A DNA stretch of 64,000 bases from positions 62,001 through 126,000 of the forward strand of contig CAWGZM010000012.1 of the NCBI GenBank assembly GCA_963827065.1. The letters run 5' to 3'. Origin of the DNA: JACVRW01 sp963827065 (GTDB lineage: Bacteria > Actinomycetota > Thermoleophilia > Solirubrobacterales > Thermoleophilaceae). The position numbers and the translations under genes are program-made. Of this stretch, positions 25,123 to 35,067 are shown piece after piece (positions within the stretch are counted from its first letter, which is position 1; each line of letters begins with the position of its first letter). A model generated the notes under the pieces. It was not told the origin of the DNA. It made no database searches and saw nothing but the letters and a program-made list of their open reading frames with translations.

Positions 25123-25245
25123 CGGGTTTGTCCTCCGTCCACGTTCAGTCGTCGAGCGGCTCGAGCGCTTGGGCGCTCGCATGGGGGGCACCGCCCGAAA
25201 AGAGCGGCGGGCAGTGTATCGACTTCGCCGGGCATTGCCCGCGGG

Positions 25246-26034
25246 TCAGTGCACGATCGCGCTGTCGAGCGCGCCGGCGCAGGCGTCGGCCGGCTGCGGA
25301 CCGATGCGCGGCAGCGCCCGGACCAGCAGCCCCCGCAGGCGCTCAAGGTTCTCCTGGAAGACCCCGAAGGCGGTCTCGGCCGACACCGGCGGCACGTGCG
25401 GCATGCCCTCGAGCCCCACGTCGTAGTCGGTGACGAGCGACACGTTGGCGTAACAGAGCTGGAGCTCGCGGGCGAGCCAGGCCTCCGGGTACTGGGTCAT
25501 GTTGACGACGTCGAACCCGCTTGCGGAATACCAGCGGGACTCAGCGCGGGTCGAGAAGCGCGGGCCCTCGATCACGACGACGGTCCCACCCTCCACGACC
25601 GGGATGCCCTCCTCGCGCGCAGCCTCGGCGAGGATCTCGCTGAGGTCCGCGCAGTAGGGATCGGCGGCCGAGACGTGGGTCGTCTGCGGCCCGTCGTAGA
25701 AGGTGCTCTCGCGCGCCTGGGTGCGGTCAACGAACTGGTCGCAGATCACGAACGTCCCAGGCTCCAGCTCGGGCTTCAGCGAGCCGACAGCGCAGGGGCC
25801 GATGATCCGCTGGACGCCCACCTCCTTCATCGCCCAGACGTTGGCCCTGTAGTTGATGCGATGCGGCGGCAGCGTGTGTTCGGGGCCGTGCCGCGGCATG
25901 AACGCCACCTCGGCGCCCTCGAGCCTCCCCACCCGCACCGGCGCCGAGGGCGGCCCGTACGGGGTCGCGAGCGGCACCTCCTCAACCTGATCGAGAAAAC
26001 GGTAGAAGCCCGAGCCGCCGAAGATTCCGATCAC
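25246..26034 (-). CDS. mtnP: S-methyl-5'-thioadenosine phosphorylase
   Basis: A 262-aa enzyme of the PNP/MTAP family: GIFGGSGFYRFLD for phosphate binding, FMPRHGPEHTLPPHRINYRAN and GPCAVGSLKPELEPG, with VVVIEGPRFSTRAESRWY and NMTQYPEAWLARELQLCYA at the base/ribose site. It splits methylthioadenosine into adenine and methylthioribose-1-phosphate for methionine salvage; a 6-oxopurine specificity cannot be excluded. The GTG start at 26034 overlaps the stop of the DUF1844-like gene (GTGA). It is the last gene of the operon. Confidence 0.9.
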   Translation of the reverse strand: MIGIFGGSGFYRFLDQVEEVPLATPYGPPSAPVRVGRLEGAEVAFMPRHGPEHTLPPHRINYRANVWAMKEVGVQRIIGPCAVGSLKPELEPGTFVICDQFVDRTQARESTFYDGPQTTHVSAADPYCADLSEILAEAAREEGIPVVEGGTVVVIEGPRFSTRAESRWYSASGFDVVNMTQYPEAWLARELQLCYANVSLVTDYDVGLEGMPHVPPVSAETAFGVFQENLERLRGLLVRALPRIGPQPADACAGALDSAIVH

Positions 26035-26414
26035 GAGCCGGGCGTCCAGATCTTGGACCGGGCCTTGGCGCGCTCGGCCTCGTCGGAGCCAGGCTGCGGC
26101 TGCTCCTCGCCCGGCGTTCCGGGCTCCGGCTCGGCGCCCGCGCCGCCCGTCTCGCGCACGTACAGCATCTGCACCTGCGCGAGCGCGTCCTTGATCTGTC
26201 CGACGGCCTCCTCCGGGCAGAGCGGCAGCATCGCCCGGGCAGCCTCGATCGCCTTCCCTGCCTCGACCGGGTCCTTCGCCTCCGGAATCGTGAGCTTCTG
26301 GCCGGCCAGGTTGACGAGCGTCGCGACGGTCTGCAGCACAACGTCGTCGACCTTTACGCGGCGCAGCGCCTCGAGCAGCTGCTCCTCGGTCGGCTCCTGC
26401 GGGGGAACACTCAT
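26031..26414 (-). CDS. DUF1844-like small protein
   Basis: A 127-aa protein, ATG 26414, overlapping the ligase gene stop by ATGA. The helical core (VDDVVLQTVATLVNLAGQKL ... AIEAARAMLPLCPEEAVGQI ... LAQVQMLYVRE) resembles DUF1844, a small alpha-helical family of unknown function. The C-terminal 35 residues are Pro/Glu/Gly-rich and disordered. It is translationally coupled on both sides, to the GCS2 ligase and to mtnP. Confidence 0.75.
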   Translation of the reverse strand: MSVPPQEPTEEQLLEALRRVKVDDVVLQTVATLVNLAGQKLTIPEAKDPVEAGKAIEAARAMLPLCPEEAVGQIKDALAQVQMLYVRETGGAGAEPEPGTPGEEQPQPGSDEAERAKARSKIWTPGS

Positions 26415-27556
26415 GTGGTCACCTCCTCGGCGGCGTAGGTCCGCTGGGTCAGCGCCACCTCCGCCGCGTAGACCTCCTCCATGGAAGCACCCTGGGCGAG
26501 CGCGCGCTTCTGGCGCTGCGCCCCGTTCGCGTCCGGCAGGCGCGGCTCGAGCCCGAGGTGGGCTCGCGCCGGGGCCGTCCAGGCGAGCAGCCGCTCGAGA
26601 GCGGCGGCGGCCGGGTATTCCTCGCGGCGCTCCATGTCGATGAGCTTGCCGTCGAGCCCGAAGCGGATCGCGCGCCAGAAGTTCTCCTCGAGCATGCGCC
26701 CGGGCGGATCCTCGAAGGGGACGCCCTCGTCGTAGTCGTAGGCCGCCTGTGCGACGCACGCGGTGATCAGCGCCGCAAGCGCCGTGGAGTCGTCGCCGCT
26801 CGTCTGCGCGTCGCAGATGCGCATCTCGACAGTGCCGTAGCCGTGGTGCGGCCGCACGCTCCACCAGACCTGCGTGAACTCCACGATCGAGTTCGTGCGT
26901 ACGAGGAAGTCGATGTAATCGGCGTACTCGCGCCAGCCGCCGAAGGCGTCCGGGATCCCGCAGCGGGGAAAGCTCTTCGTGAAGATCTGCGAGCGCGCGG
27001 AATGCAGGCCGGAGTGGCGCCCATCGAGGAAGGGCGAGTTGGCCGAGATCGCAAGCAGCTCCGGCATCACGGCGCGCAGGCGGTCGCAGACGCGGACCGC
27101 CCGCTCCGGGCCGCCTATGCCCACGTGCACGTGGACGCTGAAGGTGTTGTTGCGCCAGGCGACGTACTGGAGCGAGCTCTCGACGCGGTGGTAGTGCTCG
27201 GTGTCGATGATCTGCTGGTCCTGCCAGGGGCTCCACGGGTGGGTGCCGGTCGCGCCGAGCAGCAGGTCGTTCTCCGCGGCGAGCGCGAACAGGCGGTTGC
27301 GAGCCTCACGCTGCTTCGCCACGGCGTCGGCGAAGCTCTCGCCGCGACCCGACCGGATCTCGATCTCGGAGCGGATCAGCTCGCCCGCGACGGCCTCCGC
27401 GAGGACCGGGTCGTCCTGGGCCGCGTCGCGCAGCTCGTCGAAGCGCTGCGTCAGCGAGCGGCTCGCCGGGTCGAGGATCGCGAACTCCTCCTCGATTCCG
27501 ACAGTGAAGTCCGTCGAGGCCTCGAAGACCTCCCTGACCCTCGGCATGTCGAGCAT
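26411..27556 (-). CDS. Carboxylate-amine ligase, GCS2/YbdK family
   Basis: A 381-aa ATP-dependent ligase related to gamma-glutamylcysteine synthetase type 2: FTVGIEEEFAILDP at the N-terminus (ATP/Mg-binding glutamates), NNTFSVHVHVGIGGPERAV and VEMRICDAQTS. In actinobacteria such proteins make gamma-glutamyl amides; members near redox genes may replace GshA. It is downstream of rex and a glutaredoxin, a redox context that makes a thiol-related role attractive but unproven. It is translationally coupled to the DUF1844-like gene. Confidence 0.88.
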   Translation of the reverse strand: MLDMPRVREVFEASTDFTVGIEEEFAILDPASRSLTQRFDELRDAAQDDPVLAEAVAGELIRSEIEIRSGRGESFADAVAKQREARNRLFALAAENDLLLGATGTHPWSPWQDQQIIDTEHYHRVESSLQYVAWRNNTFSVHVHVGIGGPERAVRVCDRLRAVMPELLAISANSPFLDGRHSGLHSARSQIFTKSFPRCGIPDAFGGWREYADYIDFLVRTNSIVEFTQVWWSVRPHHGYGTVEMRICDAQTSGDDSTALAALITACVAQAAYDYDEGVPFEDPPGRMLEENFWRAIRFGLDGKLIDMERREEYPAAAALERLLAWTAPARAHLGLEPRLPDANGAQRQKRALAQGASMEEVYAAEVALTQRTYAAEEVTT

Positions 27557-27566
27557 GGCGGGTTGT

Positions 27567-28259
27567 CTACGTGAGGTAGAAGTAGAGCGCGTAGAGAAGG
27601 TCGACCGCAGGGCTCGAGGTGTGCACGGTCACCTCGGGCGGCACCTGCAGCAGCGCTTCGGAGTAGTTGAAGATGATCTTCACGCCGGCGTCGACGAGGT
27701 CGTCCGCCACCTGTTGAGCCGCGTCGGTCGGTACCGCCAGCACCCCGACGACCACGTCCTCTTCGCGGATCACGCGCTCGAGGTCCTCGTAGGGGCGGAC
27801 GATCAGCTTGTCGTTGACGCTCACACCGACCTTCGACGGGTCCTTGTCGAAGAGGGCGACGACCCTGAAGCCGTGGTCGGCGAAGATGTCGGACCCGGCG
27901 ATCGCCTGGCCGAGATTGCCGGCGCCGAACAGGGCGATGTTGTGCTTGCCCGTGGTGCGCAGGATCTTGCGGATCTGGGAGACCAGCGAGTCGACGTTGT
28001 AGCCCACCCCGCGCTTGCCGAACTTGCCGAAGCCGGACAGGTCGCGGCGAATCTGGGTGGAGTTCACGTGCGTGTAGTCCGCGAGCTCCTGAGACGAGAT
28101 CGTCTCCCGGCCCATCTTCTTGGCCTGGGTGAGGACCTGCAGATAGCGCGACAGTCGGGCGGCAACGCCGAGCGATAGCCGCTCCGACGCACCCGGCTCG
28201 GTCTCCGGCTTCCCCGGCTGAAGCCCGACGCCGCCCGCTTGGGGCTCGTCGTACCTCAC
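27567..28259 (-). CDS. rex: Redox-sensing transcriptional repressor Rex
   Basis: A 230-aa Rex. The winged-helix domain includes SSQELADYTHVNSTQIRRDL and SGFGKFGKRGVGYNV; the Rossmann domain has IALFGAGNLGQAIA for NAD(H), followed by a C-terminal swapped helix (SPAVDLLYALYFYL). Rex leaves DNA when NADH/NAD+ rises, derepressing respiration and fermentation genes such as cydAB. The N-terminus has a 25-residue acidic/Gly extension. The GTG start at 28259 overlaps the glutaredoxin stop. I looked for a Rex box near the cyd operon and did not find one. Confidence 0.95.
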   Translation of the reverse strand: MRYDEPQAGGVGLQPGKPETEPGASERLSLGVAARLSRYLQVLTQAKKMGRETISSQELADYTHVNSTQIRRDLSGFGKFGKRGVGYNVDSLVSQIRKILRTTGKHNIALFGAGNLGQAIAGSDIFADHGFRVVALFDKDPSKVGVSVNDKLIVRPYEDLERVIREEDVVVGVLAVPTDAAQQVADDLVDAGVKIIFNYSEALLQVPPEVTVHTSSPAVDLLYALYFYLT

Positions 28260-28504
28260 GAGGCGCCCACTCTATCGAGCCGCTCGCGCAGCGACGCCTC
28301 CTGCACGAAGAACTCGAACAGCTCCTCGCCGTCGAGCTCGAGGACAGGGATGCGCTCTCCGTAGCGCCCGTGGAGCACCGGGTCGACGCTCACGTCGACC
28401 TCCTCGAGCTCGAACTCATGCTCGGCGCGAACTCGCTCGACCACGGTACGGGCCGTGTCGCAGAGATGGCAGCCGGGCTTGCCATAGAGCGTGATCTTGG
28501 TCAC
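28256..28504 (-). CDS. Glutaredoxin family protein
   Basis: An 82-aa thioredoxin-fold protein: ITLYGKPGCHLCDTARTVVE with the CxxC active site (CHLC) and the cis-Pro loop ERIPVLELDGEELFEF. This is the short DUF836/glutaredoxin-like type often found beside rex in actinobacteria. It probably reduces disulfides or mixed thiols in the cytoplasm. It is the first gene of the rex operon, 19 bp from the divergent antiporter gene. Confidence 0.9.
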   Translation of the reverse strand: MTKITLYGKPGCHLCDTARTVVERVRAEHEFELEEVDVSVDPVLHGRYGERIPVLELDGEELFEFFVQEASLRERLDRVGAS

Positions 28505-28523
28505 TCCTTGTCACTCTAGGGCC

Positions 28524-30098
28524 GTGGAGCACCTGGAGCTCGTGATTTTCGGCTTGCTGGTGGGCATCGTCGCCTTTGCGTCGTTGGCGAGCTTGCTGCG
28601 GGTCCCGTACCCGATCCCGCTCGTGTTAGGCGGATTGGCGCTCGGCTTCATCCCGGGCGTCCCCTCACCGGAGCTCGACCCGGAGCTCGTGCTGCTCATC
28701 TTCCTGCCGCCGCTCCTCTACGGCGCCGCCTTCTTCACCTCGCTGCGCGACCTGCGCCGCAACGCGCGCCCAATCGCCCTGCTCTCGATCGTGCTCGTGT
28801 TCGTGACGATGGGCGCCGTCGCGCTCGTGGCGCACGAGGTGATCGGGCTCAGCTGGGGCGTGTCGTTCGTGCTCGGCGCGATCGTGTCGCCCACGGACGC
28901 GGTCGCGCCGGCCGAGATCCTGCGCCGGATCGGGGCGCCGCGGCGCATGATCACCGTCGTCGAGGGCGAGAACCTGACGAACGACTGGACCGCGCTCGTC
29001 CTCTACAAGGTCGCCGTCGCCGCGGTCGTGAGCGGCACCTTCTCGTTGCTCGACGCAAGCGTCGAATTCCTGCTGAGCGGCATCGGCGGCCTGGCGGTGG
29101 GGCTCGTGGCCGGCCGGATCATTCGTGAGGTCCGCCGCCGCATCGACGACCCGCCCACCGAGATCACGATCTCGATCCTGAGCGGCTACGCCGCCTACCT
29201 GCCCGCCGAGGAGCTCGGCTTCTCGGGTGTGATCGCCGCGGTCACGGTCGGCATCTACATGGGCTGGCACACGCCCGAGCTGACCACGCCGATCATGCGC
29301 ATGCAGGGCATCTCGGTGTGGGAGATCCTCACCTTCCTGCTGAACGCGGTGCTGTTCCTGCTGATCGGGCTGCAGATGCCGTCGGTCCTCGACGACCTCA
29401 GTGGCGACAGCGCCGGCGACCTCGTGCTCTGGGCGCTCCTCATCAGCTTCACAGTGGTCGCCGTTCGCCTTCTCTGGCAGTTCACGGCGGTGTACGTGAT
29501 CCGGGCGATCGACCGGCGCGAGGTGCAGCGCATGCGGCGCTCGAGATGGCAGGAGCGCGTCGTGATCGGCTGGGCCGGCATGCGCGGCGCGGTGTCGCTC
29601 GCCGCGGCGCTCGCCGTGCCGCTCGAGACCGACAGCGGCGCCCCCTTCCCGGAGCGCGACCTGATCATCTTCCTGGCCTTCTCGGTGATCCTCGTGACGC
29701 TTGTCGGCCAGGGCCTCACGCTCGCGCCGCTGATCAAGCTGCTCGGTGTCGAGGACGACGGCACCGAGGCGCGCGAGGAGGTGACCGCACGGACCCGCGT
29801 CGCGGAGGCGGCGCTCGCCCGGCTGGAGGAGCTGGTCGACGAGGACTGGGTGCGCGAGGACACGATCGACCGCGTGCGCGGCATGTACGACTACCGGCGG
29901 CGCCGCTTCACTGCGCGCACGGACGGCGACGGCGACGCCTACGAGGAGCGCACCGACCAGTACCGGCGGCTCATGTCCGAGCTCTACGACGCGCAGCGCG
30001 GGGCGCTCATAGAGCTGCGCAACTCACTGGAGATCTCCGACGAGGTGCGGCGCCGGATCGAGCGCGACCTCGACCTCGAGGAGTCGCGGCTCGCCTGA
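28524..30098 (+). CDS. Na+/H+ antiporter, CPA1/NhaP family
   Basis: A 524-aa transporter with about 12 hydrophobic segments. The start is GTG 28524; earlier codons overlap the divergent glutaredoxin gene. The ion-binding region VVEGENLTNDWTALVLYKV carries the ND motif of electroneutral CPA1 antiporters, and AIVSPTDAVAPAEIL and WAGMRGAVSLAAALAVP are conserved. A 100-residue charged cytoplasmic tail follows (DGTEAREEVTARTRV...). It exchanges Na+ (or K+) for protons for pH and salt homeostasis. It is convergent with tsaD and ends inside a 30-bp palindrome. Confidence 0.92.
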   Translation: MEHLELVIFGLLVGIVAFASLASLLRVPYPIPLVLGGLALGFIPGVPSPELDPELVLLIFLPPLLYGAAFFTSLRDLRRNARPIALLSIVLVFVTMGAVALVAHEVIGLSWGVSFVLGAIVSPTDAVAPAEILRRIGAPRRMITVVEGENLTNDWTALVLYKVAVAAVVSGTFSLLDASVEFLLSGIGGLAVGLVAGRIIREVRRRIDDPPTEITISILSGYAAYLPAEELGFSGVIAAVTVGIYMGWHTPELTTPIMRMQGISVWEILTFLLNAVLFLLIGLQMPSVLDDLSGDSAGDLVLWALLISFTVVAVRLLWQFTAVYVIRAIDRREVQRMRRSRWQERVVIGWAGMRGAVSLAAALAVPLETDSGAPFPERDLIIFLAFSVILVTLVGQGLTLAPLIKLLGVEDDGTEAREEVTARTRVAEAALARLEELVDEDWVREDTIDRVRGMYDYRRRRFTARTDGDGDAYEERTDQYRRLMSELYDAQRGALIELRNSLEISDEVRRRIERDLDLEESRLA

Positions 30099-30104
30099 GC
30101 GCGC

Positions 30105-30116
<12 letters not shown>
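30087..30116. terminator. Bidirectional hairpin between antiporter gene and tsaD
   Basis: A perfect palindrome with 15-bp arms, CGGCTCGCCTGAGCG and CGCTCAGGCGAGCCG. It contains the stop codons of both convergent genes, so both proteins end in the residues RLA. No T-run follows, so it is a strong hairpin typical of GC-rich actinobacterial terminators rather than a classical one. Confidence 0.65.
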
Positions 30117-31075
<959 letters not shown>

Positions 31076-31079
<4 letters not shown>

Positions 31080-31534
31080 GCGGTGGCGCGTTCGGGCGCC
31101 GTCCGCCACATGATGAGCGCGTCCTCGCGGTTGTCGTGGTAGTAGGCGCGCCTGCGTCCAGCCGCGCGGAAGCCGAAGCGCTCGTAGAGCCGGATTGCGT
31201 CCTGATTCGAGGTCCTCACCTCGAGCGTGTACTGCTCGGCCGGCCGGTCGCCGAGCTCGAAGAGGCGCTCCAGCAGCGCGGTCGCGATGCCCTGGCGCCG
31301 GATGCTCGGGTCGACCGCCACGTTCATCAGATGCCACACCGTGTCGTATCGCGAGCAGACGACGTAGCCGACCAGCTTGCCCTCGACGAGCGCCGCCAGG
31401 CAGATGCCGGCCTGCTTCGACAGCTCGAGCACGAACATCGCGAGCGACCAGGGCGTCGGGAATGCGCGCCGCTCGATGGCGATCACCTGCGGAAGGTCGG
31501 CGTAGGTGAGTTGGCGGATCTCGGGCTCGGTCAC
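31076..31534 (-). CDS. rimI: Ribosomal-protein-alanine N-acetyltransferase RimI
   Basis: A 152-aa GNAT acetyltransferase beginning VTEPEIRQLTYADLPQVIAI at GTG 31534. The acetyl-CoA-binding segment MNVAVDPSIRRQGIATALLE and the C-terminal YERFGFRAAGRRRAYYHDN (with the catalytic Tyr/His/Asp context of RimI) are present. RimI acetylates the N-terminus of ribosomal protein S18, and the tsaB-rimI-tsaD order is common. The frame is open much further upstream, but that part is antisense to tsaB and not coding. Confidence 0.94.
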
Positions 31535-32196
31535 TGCGGCTTGGCGTCCGGTGCTCTCAGATAGTCGGGCAAGACGGTCTCCGGCGGCTCGTCGGCCACG
31601 CTCTGCGCCAACCGGCAGACGTGAATGCCACGAACCACGTGAGCGCCTTCCTCGTCCGGCGCCACCGTGATGCCGGCCGCTTCGAGCGCCTCTCGAAATC
31701 GTATCGACCCATCCCCTGCCGCCAGCGGGTTCGCTCCGGCCGCCCGTACGCGCTCTGCGAGCACCTCGGCGCTCGTCGCCTCGGGTTCCCATACGGGTCC
31801 GGCAGGCCCTTCGAGCAGTCCGAACAGCTCGCCGCGCTTGGCATCGATCACGGCGAGCCGCTCGTCGGCGTCGATCCCGGCCGCGAGCGCCGCCAGCGAC
31901 GACACGGGTCGCAGCGGCAGCCCGGCGGCGTGCGCCAGCGCGCGGGCCGTCGTCACGCCGATGCGCAGGCCCGTGAACGCCCCCGGCCCCACCCCCACCG
32001 CGATCGCTTCGAGGTCGTCCCAGCCGAGGCCCGCGCGCTCCATCACCTGGGCCACCGCGGGCATCAACTCGCTCGCGTGGGCGGGCGGGCGGCTGAGGCG
32101 CTCGGGGCCGGGCGTGAGCTCGAACGCGACGCCGTCGGAGCGCATCACGCAGGCGCTCGACGCGGCGCTGGAGGTGTCGAAGCCGAGCATGCTCAC
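31531..32196 (-). CDS. tsaB: tRNA threonylcarbamoyladenosine biosynthesis protein TsaB
   Basis: A 221-aa TsaB: LGFDTSSAASSACVM at the N-terminus and GPGAFTGLRIGVTTARALAH are family hallmarks. It is the scaffold and partner of TsaD and lacks a full active site. Start GTG 32196 overlaps the tsaE stop (GTGA); ATG 32190 two codons later is an alternative. Both ends overlap neighbours by 4 nt. Confidence 0.93.
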   Translation of the reverse strand: MSMLGFDTSSAASSACVMRSDGVAFELTPGPERLSRPPAHASELMPAVAQVMERAGLGWDDLEAIAVGVGPGAFTGLRIGVTTARALAHAAGLPLRPVSSLAALAAGIDADERLAVIDAKRGELFGLLEGPAGPVWEPEATSAEVLAERVRAAGANPLAAGDGSIRFREALEAAGITVAPDEEGAHVVRGIHVCRLAQSVADEPPETVLPDYLRAPDAKPQ

Positions 32197-32600
32197 TCGA
32201 TCGTGATCCGTCGCCGGTCTTCCCCCACGTGCTCGAGTCGCACGCGCGCGGCGACCCGGCGCAGCTCCGGCTCCGCCACCGCCGGCCACTCGACGAACGC
32301 AACCCGGTCGTCCGTCAGATAGTCGTCGAGCAGGGCCGGGTCCTCGCCCGCGAGCGAGCCGAGCCGGTAGAGGTCGAGGTGTGCCACCTCGACGCGGCCG
32401 GGCAGCACGTGGCCGATCGTGAACGTCGGGCTCGTGACCGGCCCCTCGACGCCGAGCGCACGCGCCGCGCCCCTCACGAAGGTGGTCTTGCCGCTGCCGA
32501 GCTCGCCGGTCACGAGCACCACGTCGCCCCGCACGAGCCGCTGCGCCAGCTCCGCGCCGGCCGCCTCGGTCTCCTCGGCTGAGCTGGTCTCGCGCTGCAC
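32193..32600 (-). CDS. tsaE: tRNA threonylcarbamoyladenosine biosynthesis ATPase TsaE
   Basis: A 135-aa P-loop ATPase: Walker A GELGSGKTT, VTSPTFTIGHVLPG, VAHLDLYRLGS and FVEWPAVAEPE. It drives the TsaD-TsaB catalytic cycle. GTG 32600 (VQRETSSAEETEAAG) is the likely start; the frame remains open upstream through the UDG gene but without homology. First gene of the t6A block, 13 nt after the UDG stop. Confidence 0.93.
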   Translation of the reverse strand: MQRETSSAEETEAAGAELAQRLVRGDVVLVTGELGSGKTTFVRGAARALGVEGPVTSPTFTIGHVLPGRVEVAHLDLYRLGSLAGEDPALLDDYLTDDRVAFVEWPAVAEPELRRVAARVRLEHVGEDRRRITIE

Positions 32601-32613
32601 GCGCCCGCCGGGC

Positions 32614-33288
32614 TCAGCCGAACAGGTCCATCTGCGGCGGGTCCGGCTCCGGCACCGGGACGGGTGCGGCCGGTGCGACCGCCCCGATCGGCACGGGCGG
32701 CGGCTCCTCGAGCAGCGCGGGGATCCGAGCGAAGGCTGCACGCAGGTCCTCGAGCGTCTTCGTCGAGCGCAGCGCCGCCGCGGGATGAAAGACCGGATAC
32801 ACCCGCACCGTCCGCCCGCCCAGCTCATGCACCTCGGGCCTGCCGTGCACGGCCGTGATGCCGCGGTTCGTGCGCGTGACGACCTGCATGGCGAACTTGC
32901 CGAGCGTGCAGATGAGCCGCGGCTCGATCAGCTCGATCTGCCGGTCGGTGTAGGACTTGCAGGCCGCGATCTCGTCGGGCAGCGGGTCGCGGTTGCCGGG
33001 CGGGCGGCAGCGCACGACATTCGACACGAACACGTCCTGGCGCGACAGGCCGATCTCCTCGAGCAGCTGGTCAAGCAGCTTGCCGGCGCGGCCCACGAAG
33101 GGAAGCCCCTGGACGTCCTCCTGCTGGCCCGGGCCCTCACCGATGAACATCAGGCCGGCGTCCGCGTTGCCGTTCCCGAACACCACTCGGGTGCGGCTCT
33201 CGTGCAGCGGGCAGCGCAGACAGCCGGAGGCCTCGCGGTAGAGGGCGACGAGCTCTTCGCGCCGCTCCGCTGCGGGTCGCGACTGCAT
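32614..33288 (-). CDS. Uracil-DNA glycosylase, family 4 (Fe-S type)
   Basis: A 224-aa repair enzyme starting at ATG 33288. Motif 1 is GEGPGQQEDVQGLPFVGRAG, motif 3 HPAAALRS, and Cys pairs for the 4Fe-4S cluster are visible (SGCLRCP near the N-terminus, then IAACKSY and LICTLG). It removes uracil from deaminated cytosine, relevant in a GC-rich genome. The last 30 residues are a Pro/Val-rich tail ending PPQMDLFG, a plausible beta-clamp-binding peptide. It heads the t6A operon, divergent from the pantothenate genes. Confidence 0.92.
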   Translation of the reverse strand: MQSRPAAERREELVALYREASGCLRCPLHESRTRVVFGNGNADAGLMFIGEGPGQQEDVQGLPFVGRAGKLLDQLLEEIGLSRQDVFVSNVVRCRPPGNRDPLPDEIAACKSYTDRQIELIEPRLICTLGKFAMQVVTRTNRGITAVHGRPEVHELGGRTVRVYPVFHPAAALRSTKTLEDLRAAFARIPALLEEPPPVPIGAVAPAAPVPVPEPDPPQMDLFG

Positions 33289-33384
33289 GGACGCCAAGCC
33301 TAGGGACCCGGGGCGACGGAGACCCCCGCGGGTATCCTTGAAGCGTCGGCCGCTACCGAACCTCGGAGTGGACCGGCAGGGGCG

Positions 33385-34197
33385 ATGAAGCCAAGATTCC
33401 ACCGTCAAGAACCGGCGGCCGGGCCCGGAAGCGGGTCGCGCGTGGCCGTCGTCGGAGCGGGCCGGCTCGGCACCGCGCTCGTCGCTGCGCTGCGCGCCTC
33501 CGGGGTCGAGGTCGAGGGCCCGCTCGGCCGCGGCGAGACGCCGCTTCCGGCGGACGCGGTCGTCCTGTGCGTCCCCGACGCTGAGATCGGCGCGGCGGCC
33601 GCGGCGGTCGCCAGGGCCGCCCCGCTCGTCGGCCACACGAGCGGCGCCACCCCGCTCGCGGCCATGGAGCCGGCCCGGCTCGCGGGCGCCGAGCTGTTCG
33701 GCCTCCATCCCCTGCAGTCGTTCGCCGGTGCGCCCGCGCCCGGACAGGATGCCCGCGCGGCGTTCGAGGGCGCCGGCGCCGCCGTCGCGGGCACGAGCCC
33801 CGCCGCCCTCGCGTTCGCCGCCGGGCTCGCACGCCTGCTCGGCATGACCCCGTTCGAGATCGACGACGAGGGCCGTGCCGCCTACCACGCCGCCGCTTCG
33901 GTGGCGTCCAACTTCCTGGTCACGCTGCAGGCCGCAGCCGAACGCATTGCCGCGGGCGCCGGGCTCGAGCCGCACGAGGCGCGAGCGCTGCTCGTGCCGC
34001 TCCTGCGGCGCACGGTCGAGAACCTCGCCGAGCACGGTCCCGAGCGCGCCCTCACCGGGCCGATCGCCCGCGGCGATCACGCAACGGTCGAGGCGCAGCG
34101 CGCCGCCGTCGAGGACGTCGCCCCCCATCTCCTGGAACTGTTCGACGAGCTGGTGCGCCACACGCATTCGCTCGCGGGTCGCGAGACACCGGCATGA
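33385..34197 (+). CDS. Rossmann-fold/DUF2520 protein
   Basis: A 270-aa dehydrogenase-like protein: VAVVGAGRLGTALVAALRAS at the N-terminus and a C-terminal DUF2520 helical domain (AAYHAAASVASNFLVTL, ENLAEHGPERALTGPIARGD). The fold resembles ketopantoate reductase or ProC. It overlaps panC by ATGA and precedes panB, so it may supply the ketopantoate reductase step or a related activity; no panE is visible in the window. That role is inference. The first 18 residues are a non-conserved extension. Confidence 0.85.
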   Translation: MKPRFHRQEPAAGPGSGSRVAVVGAGRLGTALVAALRASGVEVEGPLGRGETPLPADAVVLCVPDAEIGAAAAAVARAAPLVGHTSGATPLAAMEPARLAGAELFGLHPLQSFAGAPAPGQDARAAFEGAGAAVAGTSPAALAFAAGLARLLGMTPFEIDDEGRAAYHAAASVASNFLVTLQAAAERIAAGAGLEPHEARALLVPLLRRTVENLAEHGPERALTGPIARGDHATVEAQRAAVEDVAPHLLELFDELVRHTHSLAGRETPA

Positions 34198-35066
34198 GGA
34201 CCGTCCGAACCGTGCATGAGCTGCGTGACGCGCTCGCCCCCGAGCGGCGAGCGGGCCGCACGATCGGGCTGGTGCCCACCATGGGCGCCTTCCACGACGG
34301 TCACCTGTCGCTGATCCGGCGTGCGCGCCGCGACTCCGACGTCGTGGTCGTGTCGCTGTTCGTCAATCCCACACAGTTCACGCCGAGCGAGGACCTCGAC
34401 GCCTATCCGCGCGACGAGCAGCGCGACGCCGCGCTCGCCGAGGCCGAGGGCGTCGACCTCCTGTTCGCCCCGCCGGTCGAGGAGGTCTATCCGAACGGCT
34501 TCGGCACCACGGTCACCGTGGGCGCGCTCACCGAGATCCTCGAGGGCCACCCGGCCGGGCGCGGAACGAGCCACTTCGCGGGCGTCACCACCGTCGTGAC
34601 CAAGCTCTTCAACATGGTGGGCCCGGACGTCGCCTACTTCGGCCAGAAGGACGCGCAGCAGGCACTCGTGCTCCGCAAGCTCGTGCGCGACCTCGACGTG
34701 CCCGTGCGGATCGAGGTCTGCCCGACGGTGCGCGATCCCGACGGGCTGGCGCTGAGCTCCCGCAACGCGTACCTGACAGATGCCGAGCGCGCGCGGGCGC
34801 TCGCGCTGAGCCGTGCCCTGCGCGCCGCGGACGCGGCCGTGGAGGCCGGCGAGCACGACGGCACGGCCGTGCTGCGCGTCGCGCGCGCCGAGCTCGACGA
34901 CGCCGGCATCGAGCCCGAGTACCTGGAGCTTCGCTCAGCCACTGACCTGAGTCCCGTCGAGCGCGTCAACGGCTCGACATTGCTCGCGGTCGCCGCCCGC
35001 GTGGGGCGCGCCCGCCTGATCGACAACGTCGTGCTCGGCGCCGGCCGAGAGACTGGAGCAATCTGA
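34194..35066 (+). CDS. panC: Pantothenate synthetase
   Basis: A 290-aa PanC: LVPTMGAFHDGHLSLIRRAR (ATP-binding HxGH), VVVSLFVNPTQF, GRGTSHFAGVTTVVTKLFNM, YFGQKDAQQALVL and LALSSRNAYLT. It condenses pantoate with beta-alanine using ATP. The start overlaps the DUF2520 gene stop (ATGA) and panB follows after 1 nt, a compact pantothenate operon. Confidence 0.96.
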   Translation: MRTVRTVHELRDALAPERRAGRTIGLVPTMGAFHDGHLSLIRRARRDSDVVVVSLFVNPTQFTPSEDLDAYPRDEQRDAALAEAEGVDLLFAPPVEEVYPNGFGTTVTVGALTEILEGHPAGRGTSHFAGVTTVVTKLFNMVGPDVAYFGQKDAQQALVLRKLVRDLDVPVRIEVCPTVRDPDGLALSSRNAYLTDAERARALALSRALRAADAAVEAGEHDGTAVLRVARAELDDAGIEPEYLELRSATDLSPVERVNGSTLLAVAARVGRARLIDNVVLGAGRETGAI

Positions 35067-35067
35067 G

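Noticed and set aside
22960..26643. A 1,227-codon open frame on the plus strand opposite hppA and mtnP
   Set aside because: It is antisense to clearly conserved genes, is rich in His/Arg/Asp/Gly typical of GC-rich shadow frames, and has no recognisable domain.
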